A stretch of DNA of 64,000 nt, from positions 62,001 to 126,000 of the forward strand of contig NZ_CAJFCL010000003.1 in assembly GCF_904063065.1 (NCBI RefSeq), in the 5' to 3' direction. Made by a program: the position numbers and the translations under genes. Origin of the DNA: Pseudomonas paraversuta. GTDB taxonomy: Bacteria > Pseudomonadota > Gammaproteobacteria > Pseudomonadales > Pseudomonadaceae. Below, piece by piece: positions 1-7,711 of the stretch. Every line of letters starts with the position of its first letter. The first letter of the stretch is position 1. A model generated the notes under the pieces. It had not been told where the DNA came from and ran no database searches. It worked only from the letters and a program-made list of their open reading frames with translations.

Positions 1-235
<235 letters not shown>

Positions 236-254
236 AGCGTTGCGTTGATGGAAG

Positions 255-279
255 CCGGGGCCATGTGCCCCGGTTTTTG
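255..279 (+). terminator. rho-independent terminator of fadA
   Basis: A perfect 7-bp stem, CCGGGGC / GCCCCGG, has a 5-nt loop and is followed by TTTTTG. It starts 20 bases after the fadA stop codon. Confidence 0.9.
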
Positions 280-321
280 TTTTTTGGATGTTTTGAATTT
301 TTTTCTTTTAGGGAGCGCAAC

Positions 322-558
322 ATGTCGGTACAACTTGGGCTCTACCAACACTATAAAGGCCCGCAATATCGGGTGTTCAATGTGGCGCGCCACTCCGAGA
401 CCGAAGAGGAGGTCGTGTTTTACCAGGCCTTGCATGGTGAATTCGGCTATTGGGTGCGTCCGCTGAAAATGTTTATTGAAACGGTCGAATATGAGGGCAA
501 AACAGTCCCCCGATTCGCTCTGGTAAAGGCTGAACCGAGTATTTTTCCCAAGCCATGA
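322..558 (+). CDS. DUF1653 domain protein
   Basis: This is a 78-residue protein starting at the ATG preceded by AGGGAGC. It has the DUF1653 signature: GLYQHYKGPQYRV near the N terminus, then a Glu-Thr-Glu-Glu stretch, VFYQALHGEFGYWVRP, and a C-terminal EYEGKTVPRF block. Members are small single-domain bacterial proteins of unknown biochemical role; some are thought to be beta-barrel RNA- or ligand-binding folds. A longer reading frame reaches upstream into the fadA terminator but lacks a ribosome binding site, so the inner ATG is preferred. It stands alone between fadA and topA, with its own short leader. Confidence 0.85.
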   Translation: MSVQLGLYQHYKGPQYRVFNVARHSETEEEVVFYQALHGEFGYWVRPLKMFIETVEYEGKTVPRFALVKAEPSIFPKP

Positions 559-583
559 GGCGAGGTCGCGCAGAACCCTGTGC

Positions 584-612
584 TTGACCTCACCTTGTAG
601 CCACTATATATA
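584..612 (+). promoter_or_regulatory. sigma-70 promoter of topA
   Basis: TTGACC (584-589) and TATATA (607-612) are separated by 17 bp, about 60 bp before the topA start. No other promoter-like pair is as good in this gap. Confidence 0.65.
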
Positions 613-672
613 GCGGTGCCGCGTCAGGCGCGAACCGCCTTTCACTTCTAGAATTCAGGAATTTTCTGATCC

Positions 673-3300
673 ATGGGCAAATCGCTGGTCATTGTGGAAT
701 CCCCGGCTAAGGCCAAGACCATCAACAAGTACTTGGGTAACGAGTACGTGGTGAAGTCGAGTATCGGCCATATCCGAGACCTGCCCACCAGCGGTTCGGC
801 TAGCGCCAGCAAAGAACCTGCTGCCAAGCGCGGCAAGGCGGCGGCTGGTGAAGTGCCGGCCCTGTCGCCAAAAGAGAAGGCTCAAAAGCAGCTGATCTCG
901 CGCATGGGTGTCGATCCGGAACATGGCTGGAAAGCCAAGTACGAGATCCTCCCGGGCAAGGAAAAGGTCATCGAAGAGCTGCGCCGGCTCGCCAAGGATG
1001 CTGACACCATCTATCTCGCAACCGACTTGGATCGCGAGGGGGAAGCCATTGCCTGGCACCTGCGCGAAGCCATCGGTGGTGATGACAGCCGCTACAAGCG
1101 TGTGGTGTTCAACGAAATCACCAAGAAGGCGATTCAGGAAGCCTTCTCCAGGCCGGGCGAGCTGGACATCAACCGTGTCAACGCCCAGCAGGCGCGTCGT
1201 TTCCTCGACCGCGTGGTGGGTTACATGGTTTCGCCGCTGCTGTGGGCGAAAATCGCCCGTGGCCTGTCGGCCGGTCGGGTGCAGTCGGTTGCCGTGAAGC
1301 TGGTGGTTGAGCGTGAGCGTGAGATCCGTGCCTTCAACCCTGAAGAATACTGGGAAATCCACGCCGATCTGGGCACTGCCAAGGGCGCGAAAGTGCGCTT
1401 CGACGTTGCCCGTGAAAAAGGCGAAGCCTTCAAGCCGCTGAACGAAACTCAGGCCATGGCGGCGCTGGAGAAGCTAAAAGCCTCCAGCTACACCATCTCC
1501 AAGCGTGAAGACAAGCCAACCAGCAGCAAGCCTTCTGCGCCATTCATTACTTCCACCCTGCAACAGGCCGCGAGTAACCGCCTGGGCTTCGGGGTGAAGA
1601 AAACCATGATGATGGCCCAGCGTCTGTACGAAGCCGGCTACATCACGTATATGCGTACCGACTCCACCAACCTTTCGGCTGATGCCGTGGAAATGGCGCG
1701 CACTTACATCGAGGGTGAGTTCGGTGCTGCCTACCTGCCGCCGGCCCCCAACGTATATAGCAGCAAGGAAGGCGCGCAGGAGGCTCACGAAGCCATTCGT
1801 CCTTCTGACGTAAACACCGATCCAAGCAAGCTGTCGGGCATGGAACGTGATGCTGAGCGGCTCTACGAGCTTATCTGGCGCCAGTTTGTTGCTTGCCAGA
1901 TGCTGCCGGCCAAATACCTGTCGACCACCGTCAGCGTCGCTGCTGGTGACTTTGAGCTGCGTGCCAAGGGCCGCATCCTGAAGTTCGACGGCTACACCCG
2001 GGTCATGCCGCAAATTGCCAAGCCTGGCGACGACGATGTACTGCCGGACATGGCCCAGGGCGACGTGCTGAAACTGATCGAACTCGATCCGAGCCAGCAC
2101 TTTACCAAGCCGCCTGCGCGTTACTCCGAAGCCAGCCTGGTAAAAGAGATGGAAAAACGCGGTATCGGTCGTCCTTCGACCTACGCCGCGATCATCGGCA
2201 CCATCCAGGATCGTGGTTACGTGGCGCTGCATAACCGCCGCTTCTACTCCGAAAAAATGGGCGACATCGTTACCGAGCGTTTGTCCGAGAGCTTCTCTGA
2301 CCTGATGGACTACGGCTTTACCGCCGGGATGGAAGAAAATCTCGATGATGTGGCGCACGGTGAGCGCGACTGGAAAAACGTGCTGGACGAGTTCTATGGC
2401 GACTTCAAAAAGAAACTTGAAGTAGCGGCCGCGCCGGAAGGCGGGATGCGTGCCAACCAGCCGGTAATGACCGACATCCCGTGCAAAGAGTGCGGGCGTC
2501 CGATGCAGATTCGTACCGCGTCGACCGGTGTATTCCTGGGTTGCTCGGGCTACAGCTTGCCGCCTAAAGAGCGCTGCAAGGCCACGGTCAACCTGGTGCC
2601 TGGCGACGAAATTGCTGCCGACGACGAGGGTGAGTCCGAATCGTTGGTGCTGTTGGGCAAGCACCGCTGCCCGATTTGCAGCACCGCGATGGATGCGTAC
2701 CTGCTGGATGAGAAGCACAAGCTGCACATCTGCGGTAACAACCCGGATTGCACCGGCTACGAAATCGAAGAAGGCAGCTACCGCATCAAGGGCTACGAAG
2801 GGCCAAGCCTGGAGTGCGACAAGTGCGGTAGCGAGATGCAGCTCAAGACCGGTCGTTTCGGCAAGTTCTTCGGTTGCACCAACGCCGAATGCAAAAACAC
2901 CCGCAAACTGCTGAAAAGTGGTGAAGCTGCGCCGCCGAAAATGGACCCGGTAAAAATGCCGGAGCTCAAGTGCGAGAAGGTCAACGACACGTATATTTTG
3001 CGTGACGGTGCTTCGGGGTTGTTCCTGGCGGCCAGCCAGTTCCCGAAAAACCGCGAGACCCGTGCGCCGCTGGTGATTGAAATCGTGCCGCACAAGGACG
3101 AGATCGATCCCAAGTACCACTTCCTGTGTGAAGCGCCGAAGAAGGACCCGGATGGTCGTCCAGCGGTGATTCGCTACAGCCGCAAAACCAAGGAGCAGTA
3201 CGTGCAGACTGAAGTTGAAGGCAAGCCGACAGGCTGGCGTGCCTTCTACGACGGCAAAAGCTGGAAGGTTGAAGACAAGCGTAAAGAGAAAGACGCTTGA
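673..3300 (+). CDS. topA: DNA topoisomerase I
   Basis: This 875-residue type IA topoisomerase relaxes negative supercoils through a 5'-phosphotyrosyl intermediate. The TOPRIM domain spans about residues 1-145, with the acidic metal-binding ATDLDREGE at about 116-124. The active-site Tyr is residue 326 in [10 protein letters not shown]. Three C-terminal tetracysteine zinc-ribbon modules are visible (about 603-633, 657-691 and 714-739), followed by a basic tail ending in KEKDA. The length is normal for Pseudomonas TopA. A good promoter lies upstream and a strong terminator downstream, so the gene is probably monocistronic. Confidence 0.98.
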   Translation: MGKSLVIVESPAKAKTINKYLGNEYVVKSSIGHIRDLPTSGSASASKEPAAKRGKAAAGEVPALSPKEKAQKQLISRMGVDPEHGWKAKYEILPGKEKVIEELRRLAKDADTIYLATDLDREGEAIAWHLREAIGGDDSRYKRVVFNEITKKAIQEAFSRPGELDINRVNAQQARRFLDRVVGYMVSPLLWAKIARGLSAGRVQSVAVKLVVEREREIRAFNPEEYWEIHADLGTAKGAKVRFDVAREKGEAFKPLNETQAMAALEKLKASSYTISKREDKPTSSKPSAPFITSTLQQAASNRLGFGVKKTMMMAQRLYEAGYITYMRTDSTNLSADAVEMARTYIEGEFGAAYLPPAPNVYSSKEGAQEAHEAIRPSDVNTDPSKLSGMERDAERLYELIWRQFVACQMLPAKYLSTTVSVAAGDFELRAKGRILKFDGYTRVMPQIAKPGDDDVLPDMAQGDVLKLIELDPSQHFTKPPARYSEASLVKEMEKRGIGRPSTYAAIIGTIQDRGYVALHNRRFYSEKMGDIVTERLSESFSDLMDYGFTAGMEENLDDVAHGERDWKNVLDEFYGDFKKKLEVAAAPEGGMRANQPVMTDIPCKECGRPMQIRTASTGVFLGCSGYSLPPKERCKATVNLVPGDEIAADDEGESESLVLLGKHRCPICSTAMDAYLLDEKHKLHICGNNPDCTGYEIEEGSYRIKGYEGPSLECDKCGSEMQLKTGRFGKFFGCTNAECKNTRKLLKSGEAAPPKMDPVKMPELKCEKVNDTYILRDGASGLFLAASQFPKNRETRAPLVIEIVPHKDEIDPKYHFLCEAPKKDPDGRPAVIRYSRKTKEQYVQTEVEGKPTGWRAFYDGKSWKVEDKRKEKDA

Positions 3301-3325
3301 TTTAGCGTGACGGCTTAACAAAAAA

Positions 3326-3360
3326 CCGCGCAAGGGCTGCATGCCTTGCGCGGTTTTTTT
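3326..3360 (+). terminator. rho-independent terminator of topA
   Basis: A perfect 10-bp stem, CCGCGCAAGG / CCTTGCGCGG, is flanked by an A-run upstream and a run of seven T downstream. It starts 25 bases after the topA stop. Confidence 0.95.
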
Positions 3361-3486
3361 GTGATTGTCCTGTACGGGCCTGTGGCAACTGCAACAAAAG
3401 CGCAGGATTGGCGCTTGCTCCCGTAGCCCCTGATCCCTGAGACTGCTCAGTCTGCACTTATCCAATTCGCTGTGGAGCGCGCCCGC

Positions 3487-4008
3487 ATGGCTCATGAACT
3501 CTATACCCGCACCAATCAGAAAATTTACTTCGCCGGTCTGGCCCTGGATGCCATGAACAAGGCCGGCGAAGGTCGGGCCATGAATGCTCAGGCGCTGGTA
3601 CAGGCCGAACGCGAATCAGCGGTGTTCCATTTGTATGGTGCATTGCTCGGGCTGTGCCATGAAATCGCGGGTTTCTACCGTCTGCCTCAGGCCGGCGCGC
3701 CCAGGGTTGAACTGTTGCTCACTCAGGAGGTGCTGGAGGCAATAGCCATCCCCGAACTGGCAGAAATGGTCGAGCTGGCGCGTGCGCCGCAAACCTGGCT
3801 GGCCCAATTGATCGCCGCCCATGGGGCGTTGTACCAGCCGTTGCAGGCTCCGAAAAAGGTCAAGGCAGATGTCTTCCAGCCCTTGATCGTAGCGGTCAAT
3901 CTGGAGGACGAGACACCCGGGGAGTTAGGCCGGGAAACCCTGGAAGAGTGGCGCCAGAACTTGAAATCCCTGGCTGTCCGCTTTCGCGACGGGCTCAATG
4001 AGTGCTGA
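3487..4008 (+). CDS. conserved Pseudomonas hypothetical protein (DUF6586-like)
   Basis: This soluble 173-residue protein has no signal peptide or membrane segment. The N-terminal part is helical and begins MAHELYTRTNQKIYFAGLAL. The ATG at 3487 is preferred over a GTG at 3472 because GGAG sits 9 bases before it. In Pseudomonas genomes, as I recall, a gene of this family regularly lies between topA and lexA-sulA, and DUF6586 is my best family match. The function is unknown. The next small gene starts 118 bases downstream with its own -10 box. Confidence 0.75.
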   Translation: MAHELYTRTNQKIYFAGLALDAMNKAGEGRAMNAQALVQAERESAVFHLYGALLGLCHEIAGFYRLPQAGAPRVELLLTQEVLEAIAIPELAEMVELARAPQTWLAQLIAAHGALYQPLQAPKKVKADVFQPLIVAVNLEDETPGELGRETLEEWRQNLKSLAVRFRDGLNEC

Positions 4009-4092
4009 TGGTCGAAGGCAAAACTGTACAGTCATTCATCAGTCTGTAATGAAACCAGCACAGTTCCTGGCAAATTCCCAGTGGATGACTGA

Positions 4093-4098
4093 TATAAT
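4093..4098 (+). promoter_or_regulatory. TATAAT -10 box (extended) before the 77-residue gene
   Basis: A perfect TATAAT preceded by TGA lies 28 bases before the ATG at 4127. No good -35 hexamer is visible at 17 bp, so this may be an extended -10 promoter. Confidence 0.5.
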
Positions 4099-4126
4099 CC
4101 CGCGCTTTCGTGGAGAACAAACTTTT

Positions 4127-4360
4127 ATGCCAACGTCCTTTCTTGAAATTGTCGAATTGCCAGACGGCCGTATCGAGTTGCGTCGGGCTGAAGACGAGGG
4201 GTCTTTGGTGACGCTGAACTTCTCTGAAGATGCCAAGGCTTTTCTTCAGGGTCAGCACGTAGAGGTGGCCAAGGCCATGCTTAGCGTAGGTGTGCAGATG
4301 GCGGGCCGACTGGCCGAAGGCGAACTCGAAAAGGATGACGGACCGCGTATTCTTCATTAA
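4127..4360 (+). CDS. small conserved hypothetical protein
   Basis: This 77-residue acidic protein starts MPTSFLEIVELPDGRIELRR, with GGAG 11 bases upstream. A short N-terminal beta-rich segment with alternating charges is followed by a helix around residues 36-60. There is no signal peptide. A gene of this size and sequence is a regular neighbour of sulA-lexA in Pseudomonas, convergent with sulA as here. The function is unknown. Conservation of position and the good ribosome binding site support it as real. Confidence 0.75.
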   Translation: MPTSFLEIVELPDGRIELRRAEDEGSLVTLNFSEDAKAFLQGQHVEVAKAMLSVGVQMAGRLAEGELEKDDGPRILH

Positions 4361-4382
4361 GACGCGATCCATGCCCCAGGCG

Positions 4383-4424
4383 TGTCACGGACCGGCTTTT
4401 GTATTCAGCAAAAGCCCTGTGACA
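4383..4424. terminator. hairpin between convergent genes
   Basis: The outer arms are TGTCAC / GTGACA and the inner arms GGCTTTTG / CAAAAGCC, with a 7-base loop. It lies between the stop of the 77-residue gene and the stop of sulA. It could end transcription from either side, although no long T-run follows. Confidence 0.5.
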
Positions 4425-4435
4425 ACGTCCGCTGT

Positions 4436-4909
4436 TTAGCCCAGACGAATATTTAAACTTTGCCCGTGACCGGTGCGTGCTGCGCCAATCAGCTGTTGGC
4501 GGGCTGCGGCATTCAGTGGATTGATCCAGCTGACCACCGTGTGGCTTCGGCCCAGGCGCAGAGCTTCGCAGGTGAGTTGCAGCGTGCTTTTATTGCCGTT
4601 GGGCTGCAGCAGCAAAATACGTTCACGGTTGAGGCCGGCATCCCGTAGCCAGCTTTGAGTCAGGCTGGCGGGTGGCGCTATCAGTGTCAGCCAGCGGTCG
4701 TCCGGTTGTTCGCTCAGTTCGCGCAGCATGGGCGCAAGCAGGTTCAGGCAGTTTCCGGCAGCACCGCGCAGCGACAGTTCACTGAATGCTTCGGGTTCGA
4801 CGCTCCAGGGTGAATCGAGCACGTCTTTGATCGCGGGGGTCATTGGTTTTGCCATGAACGCCTCGAAAAGATTGAGTTGTGCTGGCAGCGGTGTGTGTGG
4901 GAACTGCAT
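4436..4909 (-). CDS. sulA: SOS cell-division inhibitor SulA
   Basis: This 157-residue SulA-family protein blocks FtsZ polymerisation during the SOS response. The start used here (MQFPHTPLPAQLNLFEAF) has a perfect AAGGAGG just upstream; a longer frame would reach into lexA without such a site. The central domain has the RecA-like SulA core, with WLTLIAPPASLTQSWLRDAG and VVSWINPLNAAARQQL blocks. It begins 11 bases after the lexA stop, so the two form one LexA-controlled operon. The ribosome binding site lies in the short gap, so synthesis depends on the lexA transcript. Confidence 0.9.
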   Translation of the reverse strand: MQFPHTPLPAQLNLFEAFMAKPMTPAIKDVLDSPWSVEPEAFSELSLRGAAGNCLNLLAPMLRELSEQPDDRWLTLIAPPASLTQSWLRDAGLNRERILLLQPNGNKSTLQLTCEALRLGRSHTVVSWINPLNAAARQQLIGAARTGHGQSLNIRLG

Positions 4910-4919
4910 GAAGCCTCCT

Positions 4920-5528
4920 TTAGCGGCGAATGACGCCGACACTCAAGCCTTCAATGACCAGTTCCTGGTCCTTGAGGTTGACTTCAATCGGGGCGAAGTC
5001 AGGGTTCTCGGCGATTAGCCAGACCTTGTTACCTTCACGCTTGAAGCGCTTTACCGTCACTTCGTCGTCGATGCGGGCCACGACAATCTGGCCGTTACGG
5101 GCTTCGCGACAGGTATGAACGGCAAGCAGGTCGCCATCAAAGATGCCGACGTCCTTCATGCTCATGCCTTGCACCCGCAGCAAATAGTCAGCGCGCGGAT
5201 GGAAGAAGGTCGGGTTGATATTGCATGACTCTTCGACGTGCTCCTGCGCCAGGATCGGGGCGCCGGCAGCAACCCGGCCGATGATGGGCAGGGTGGATTC
5301 GTCGGACTTGGCTTCGAAACCGGGGATGCGAATGCCCCGCGATGCTCCCGGAGTCATCTCGATGGCACCCTTGCGGGCAAGGGCCTTGAGGTGTTCTTCG
5401 GCGGCGTTCGGCGACTTGAAGCCCAGCTCCTGTGCGATCTCGGCACGGGTGGGCGGGTATCCGTTGTCATCCAGGCATCGCTTGATGAAGGCCAGGATCT
5501 CAGCTTGGCGTGGCGTCAGTTTTAGCAT
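4920..5528 (-). CDS. lexA: LexA repressor
   Basis: This 202-residue SOS repressor and self-cleaving serine protease has a winged-helix DNA-binding domain at residues 1-70. The cleavage site is Ala88-Gly89 in RVAAGAP, and the catalytic pair is Ser123 (GMSMKD) and Lys160 (EVTVKRF). RecA filaments stimulate cleavage and so derepress the regulon. Two LexA boxes lie directly upstream, one covering the -10 region, which predicts autorepression. sulA follows in the same operon, as is usual in Pseudomonas. Confidence 0.98.
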   Translation of the reverse strand: MLKLTPRQAEILAFIKRCLDDNGYPPTRAEIAQELGFKSPNAAEEHLKALARKGAIEMTPGASRGIRIPGFEAKSDESTLPIIGRVAAGAPILAQEHVEESCNINPTFFHPRADYLLRVQGMSMKDVGIFDGDLLAVHTCREARNGQIVVARIDDEVTVKRFKREGNKVWLIAENPDFAPIEVNLKDQELVIEGLSVGVIRR

Positions 5529-5538
5529 GTTGATCGCT

Positions 5539-5554
5539 CTGTCTTTTTATACAG
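5539..5554 (-). promoter_or_regulatory. LexA box 1
   Basis: A 16-bp CTG-N10-CAG site (ctgtctttttatacag on the + strand) ends 10 bp before the lexA start codon. It matches the SOS box consensus. Confidence 0.85.
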
Positions 5555-5557
5555 TGA

Positions 5558-5573
5558 CTGGGATTATATACAG
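5558..5573 (-). promoter_or_regulatory. LexA box 2
   Basis: A second 16-bp CTG-N10-CAG site (ctgggattatatacag) is 19 bp from the first, so the two centres lie nearly two helical turns apart on the same face. It contains the lexA -10 hexamer. Confidence 0.85.
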
Positions 5574-5590
5574 TGATAGCTGATTGGCAA
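5563..5590 (-). promoter_or_regulatory. lexA-sulA promoter
   Basis: On the minus strand, TTGCCA (5585-5590) and TATAAT (5563-5568) are 16 bp apart. The -10 lies inside LexA box 2, which explains repression. Confidence 0.75.
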
Positions 5591-5715
5591 TCACCCATTT
5601 TCAGGAGTCCGCCGGACGGTCGCCTGTCAGGCTACGCACTTTATCAGCTGCGACCCGGCGGGCCGAGGCTGTGGTTAAATGCGAAACCGCCCGGTCGCAA
5701 TGTGAATACGTCACC

Positions 5716-5746
5716 TTGACTTTTTACAAGCTGAAACGTATGTTTC
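5716..5746 (+). promoter_or_regulatory. psrA promoter with PsrA operator
   Basis: TTGACT (5716-5721) and TATGTT (5739-5744) are 17 bp apart. A GAAAC-N4-GTTTC palindrome (5733-5746) overlaps the -10. This fits the known PsrA motif of GAAAC/GTTTC halves with a 2-4 bp gap, and PsrA is known to repress its own gene. Confidence 0.7.
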
Positions 5747-5782
5747 AAACAACTGTTTAAATGTTTGTCAGGCGGAGTAGCC

Positions 5783-6490
5783 ATGGCCCAGTCGGAAACC
5801 GTTGAACGTATCCTTGATGCTGCCGAGCAGCTGTTCGCGGAAAAAGGGTTTGCCGAAACCTCATTGCGGCTGATTACCAGCAAGGCCGGGGTTAATCTTG
5901 CGGCTGTCAATTACCATTTCGGTTCAAAAAAAGCGCTGATCCAGGCAGTTTTTTCGCGGTTTCTGGGGCCTTTTTGCGCCAACCTCGATCGAGAGCTGGA
6001 GCGCCGTCAGGCCAGGCCGGAGAATCGGCCCACCCTTGAAGAACTGCTGGAAATGCTGGTGGAGCAGGCGCTGGTAATCCAGCCCCGCAGCGGCAATGAC
6101 CTGTCTATCTTCATGCGCTTGCTGGGGCTGGCATTCAGTCAGAGCCAGGGGCATTTGCGGCGCTACCTTGAAGACATGTACGGCAAGGTTTTCCGCCGCT
6201 ACATGTTGCTGGTCAACGAGGCCGCCCCGCAAATCCCCCCGATCGAACTGTTCTGGCGCGTGCATTTCATGCTCGGCGCGGCGGCTTTCAGCATGTCCGG
6301 AATCAAGGCATTGCGGGCCATTGCCGAAACCGACTTCGGGGTAAACACCTCGATCGAACAGGTGATGCGTCTGATGGTGCCTTTCCTCGCCGCAGGCATG
6401 CGTGCTGAAAGCGGCGTGGTTGATCCGGCAATGGCCGCCGCACAGCTTCGTCCCCGCAGCAAAACCCCGCAGGTCAGCGTCAAGGTTTGA
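5783..6490 (+). CDS. psrA: TetR-family regulator PsrA
   Basis: This 235-residue protein has an N-terminal TetR helix-turn-helix (about residues 28-50, ending in the YHFGSKKALIQAVF block) and a C-terminal ligand-binding region. PsrA senses long-chain fatty acids, represses the fadBA beta-oxidation operon and itself, and activates rpoS in Pseudomonas. The ATG at 5783 follows GGCGGAG and aligns with the family start; an in-frame ATG at 5765 is less likely. It lies between divergent lexA and nagZ, the usual Pseudomonas order, and the target fadA is at the start of this window. Confidence 0.92.
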   Translation: MAQSETVERILDAAEQLFAEKGFAETSLRLITSKAGVNLAAVNYHFGSKKALIQAVFSRFLGPFCANLDRELERRQARPENRPTLEELLEMLVEQALVIQPRSGNDLSIFMRLLGLAFSQSQGHLRRYLEDMYGKVFRRYMLLVNEAAPQIPPIELFWRVHFMLGAAAFSMSGIKALRAIAETDFGVNTSIEQVMRLMVPFLAAGMRAESGVVDPAMAAAQLRPRSKTPQVSVKV

Positions 6491-6638
6491 CCTGCTGCGG
6501 GTGGGCGTGGCAGCTGAGTTCCGCTAAGCTAGCTGCCATGTTCGTTCCTGATCCATTTCCTGTTGCCGACTCGCTGCTGTCTCATTCAGGTGAGGCCCGT
6601 AGCCCTGTGTCCGCTATTTTTTATTCAAAGGATTATCC

Positions 6639-7649
6639 ATGAGTTCTGCCCTGCAAGGCTCCTTGATGGTGGACGTCGCCGGTACCTGGCTGACGGCCGA
6701 AGATCGGCAATTGTTGCGCCAGCCTGAAGTGGGCGGGTTGATCATTTTTGCCCGTAACATCGAGCACCCGCGCCAGGTGCGTGAGCTCAGTGCGTCGATT
6801 CGCGCCATTCGTCCTGACTTGCTGCTGGCGGTCGACCAGGAAGGCGGGCGGGTTCAGCGTCTGCGTCAGGGCTTCGTGCGTCTGCCGGCCATGCGCGCAA
6901 TTGCCGATAACCCCAATGCCGAGTACCTGGCCGAACAGTGTGGCTGGATCATGGCCACCGAAGTGCTGGCTGTCGGGCTGGACCTGAGTTTCGCCCCGGT
7001 ACTGGATCTGGATTACCAGCGCAGTGCTGTGGTCGGTAGCCGTTCATTCGAGGGTGACCCGCAGCGTGCAGCAGTGTTGGCCGGGGCGTTCATTCGCGGG
7101 ATGAATGATGCGGGCATGGCTGCAACCGGCAAGCATTTCCCCGGTCACGGCTGGGCCGAGGCCGATTCCCATGTAGCGATTCCCGTAGACGAACGCAGTC
7201 TTGAGCAGATCCGCAGCCATGACCTGGTGCCATTTGCCCTGTTGAGCAAGCACCTGGCGGCAGTCATGCCGGCCCATGTGATCTATCCGCAAGTGGACAG
7301 CCAGCCAGCCGGATTTTCCCGTCGCTGGTTGCAGGATATTTTGCGCGGCGAGCTTGAGTTTGACGGCGTGATCTTCAGTGACGATCTGTCGATGGCCGGC
7401 GCCCATGTGGTCGGCGATGCTGCCAGCCGTATCGAAGCGGCGCTGTCGGCCGGTTGCGACATGGGCCTGGTGTGCAACGACCGGGCAGCGGCCGAGCTGG
7501 CACTCAGTGCAGCGCAGCGTCTGAAGGTGACCCCTTCACCGCGGATTGCACGCATGCGTGGCCAGGCATGGGCCAGCACCGACTATCGCGAGAGCCCGCG
7601 CTGGCTGGTGGCGATGGGTGCGCTTAGAGATGCCCAGCTGATTGATTGA
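6639..7649 (+). CDS. nagZ: beta-N-acetylhexosaminidase NagZ
   Basis: This 336-residue GH3 enzyme of cytosolic murein recycling removes GlcNAc from GlcNAc-anhydro-muropeptides. The resulting anhMurNAc peptides feed recycling and AmpC induction. It has the family hallmark KHFPGHG (165-171), the mobile-loop Asp-Ser-His (176-178) that supplies the general acid/base, and the nucleophile Asp in VIFSDDLSMAG (about 246-256). There is no signal peptide, consistent with cytosolic action. AAAGGA precedes the ATG. It ends at a hairpin shared with the convergent helicase gene. Confidence 0.95.
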   Translation: MSSALQGSLMVDVAGTWLTAEDRQLLRQPEVGGLIIFARNIEHPRQVRELSASIRAIRPDLLLAVDQEGGRVQRLRQGFVRLPAMRAIADNPNAEYLAEQCGWIMATEVLAVGLDLSFAPVLDLDYQRSAVVGSRSFEGDPQRAAVLAGAFIRGMNDAGMAATGKHFPGHGWAEADSHVAIPVDERSLEQIRSHDLVPFALLSKHLAAVMPAHVIYPQVDSQPAGFSRRWLQDILRGELEFDGVIFSDDLSMAGAHVVGDAASRIEAALSAGCDMGLVCNDRAAAELALSAAQRLKVTPSPRIARMRGQAWASTDYRESPRWLVAMGALRDAQLID

Positions 7650-7667
7650 AGGGCCAATGCAATAAAA

Positions 7668-7698
7668 CTGCAGGAGCGTCGACCGGCTGCTCCTGCAG
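7668..7698. terminator. palindrome between nagZ and the SNF2 helicase gene
   Basis: The 10-bp arms CTGCAGGAGC / GCTCCTGCAG have an 11-base loop, between two convergent stop codons. The arms resemble the local REP family. It may act as a bidirectional terminator, but no T-run follows. Confidence 0.5.
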
Positions 7699-7711
7699 CA
7701 TTCACGTTGTT

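Noticed and set aside
1474..3495. Long minus-strand frame opposite topA, and similar ones opposite gap (14319-15476), sthA (18280-19650), lolC (21348-22559), dapA (29777-30733) and usher B (41992-43440)
   Set aside because: These are mirror frames caused by GC-rich third positions of the true genes. They have no recognisable product or start signal.
4023..4041. LexA-like CTG...CAG upstream of the 77-residue gene
   Set aside because: The CTG and CAG words are 13 bases apart instead of 10, and the flanks do not fit the SOS box.
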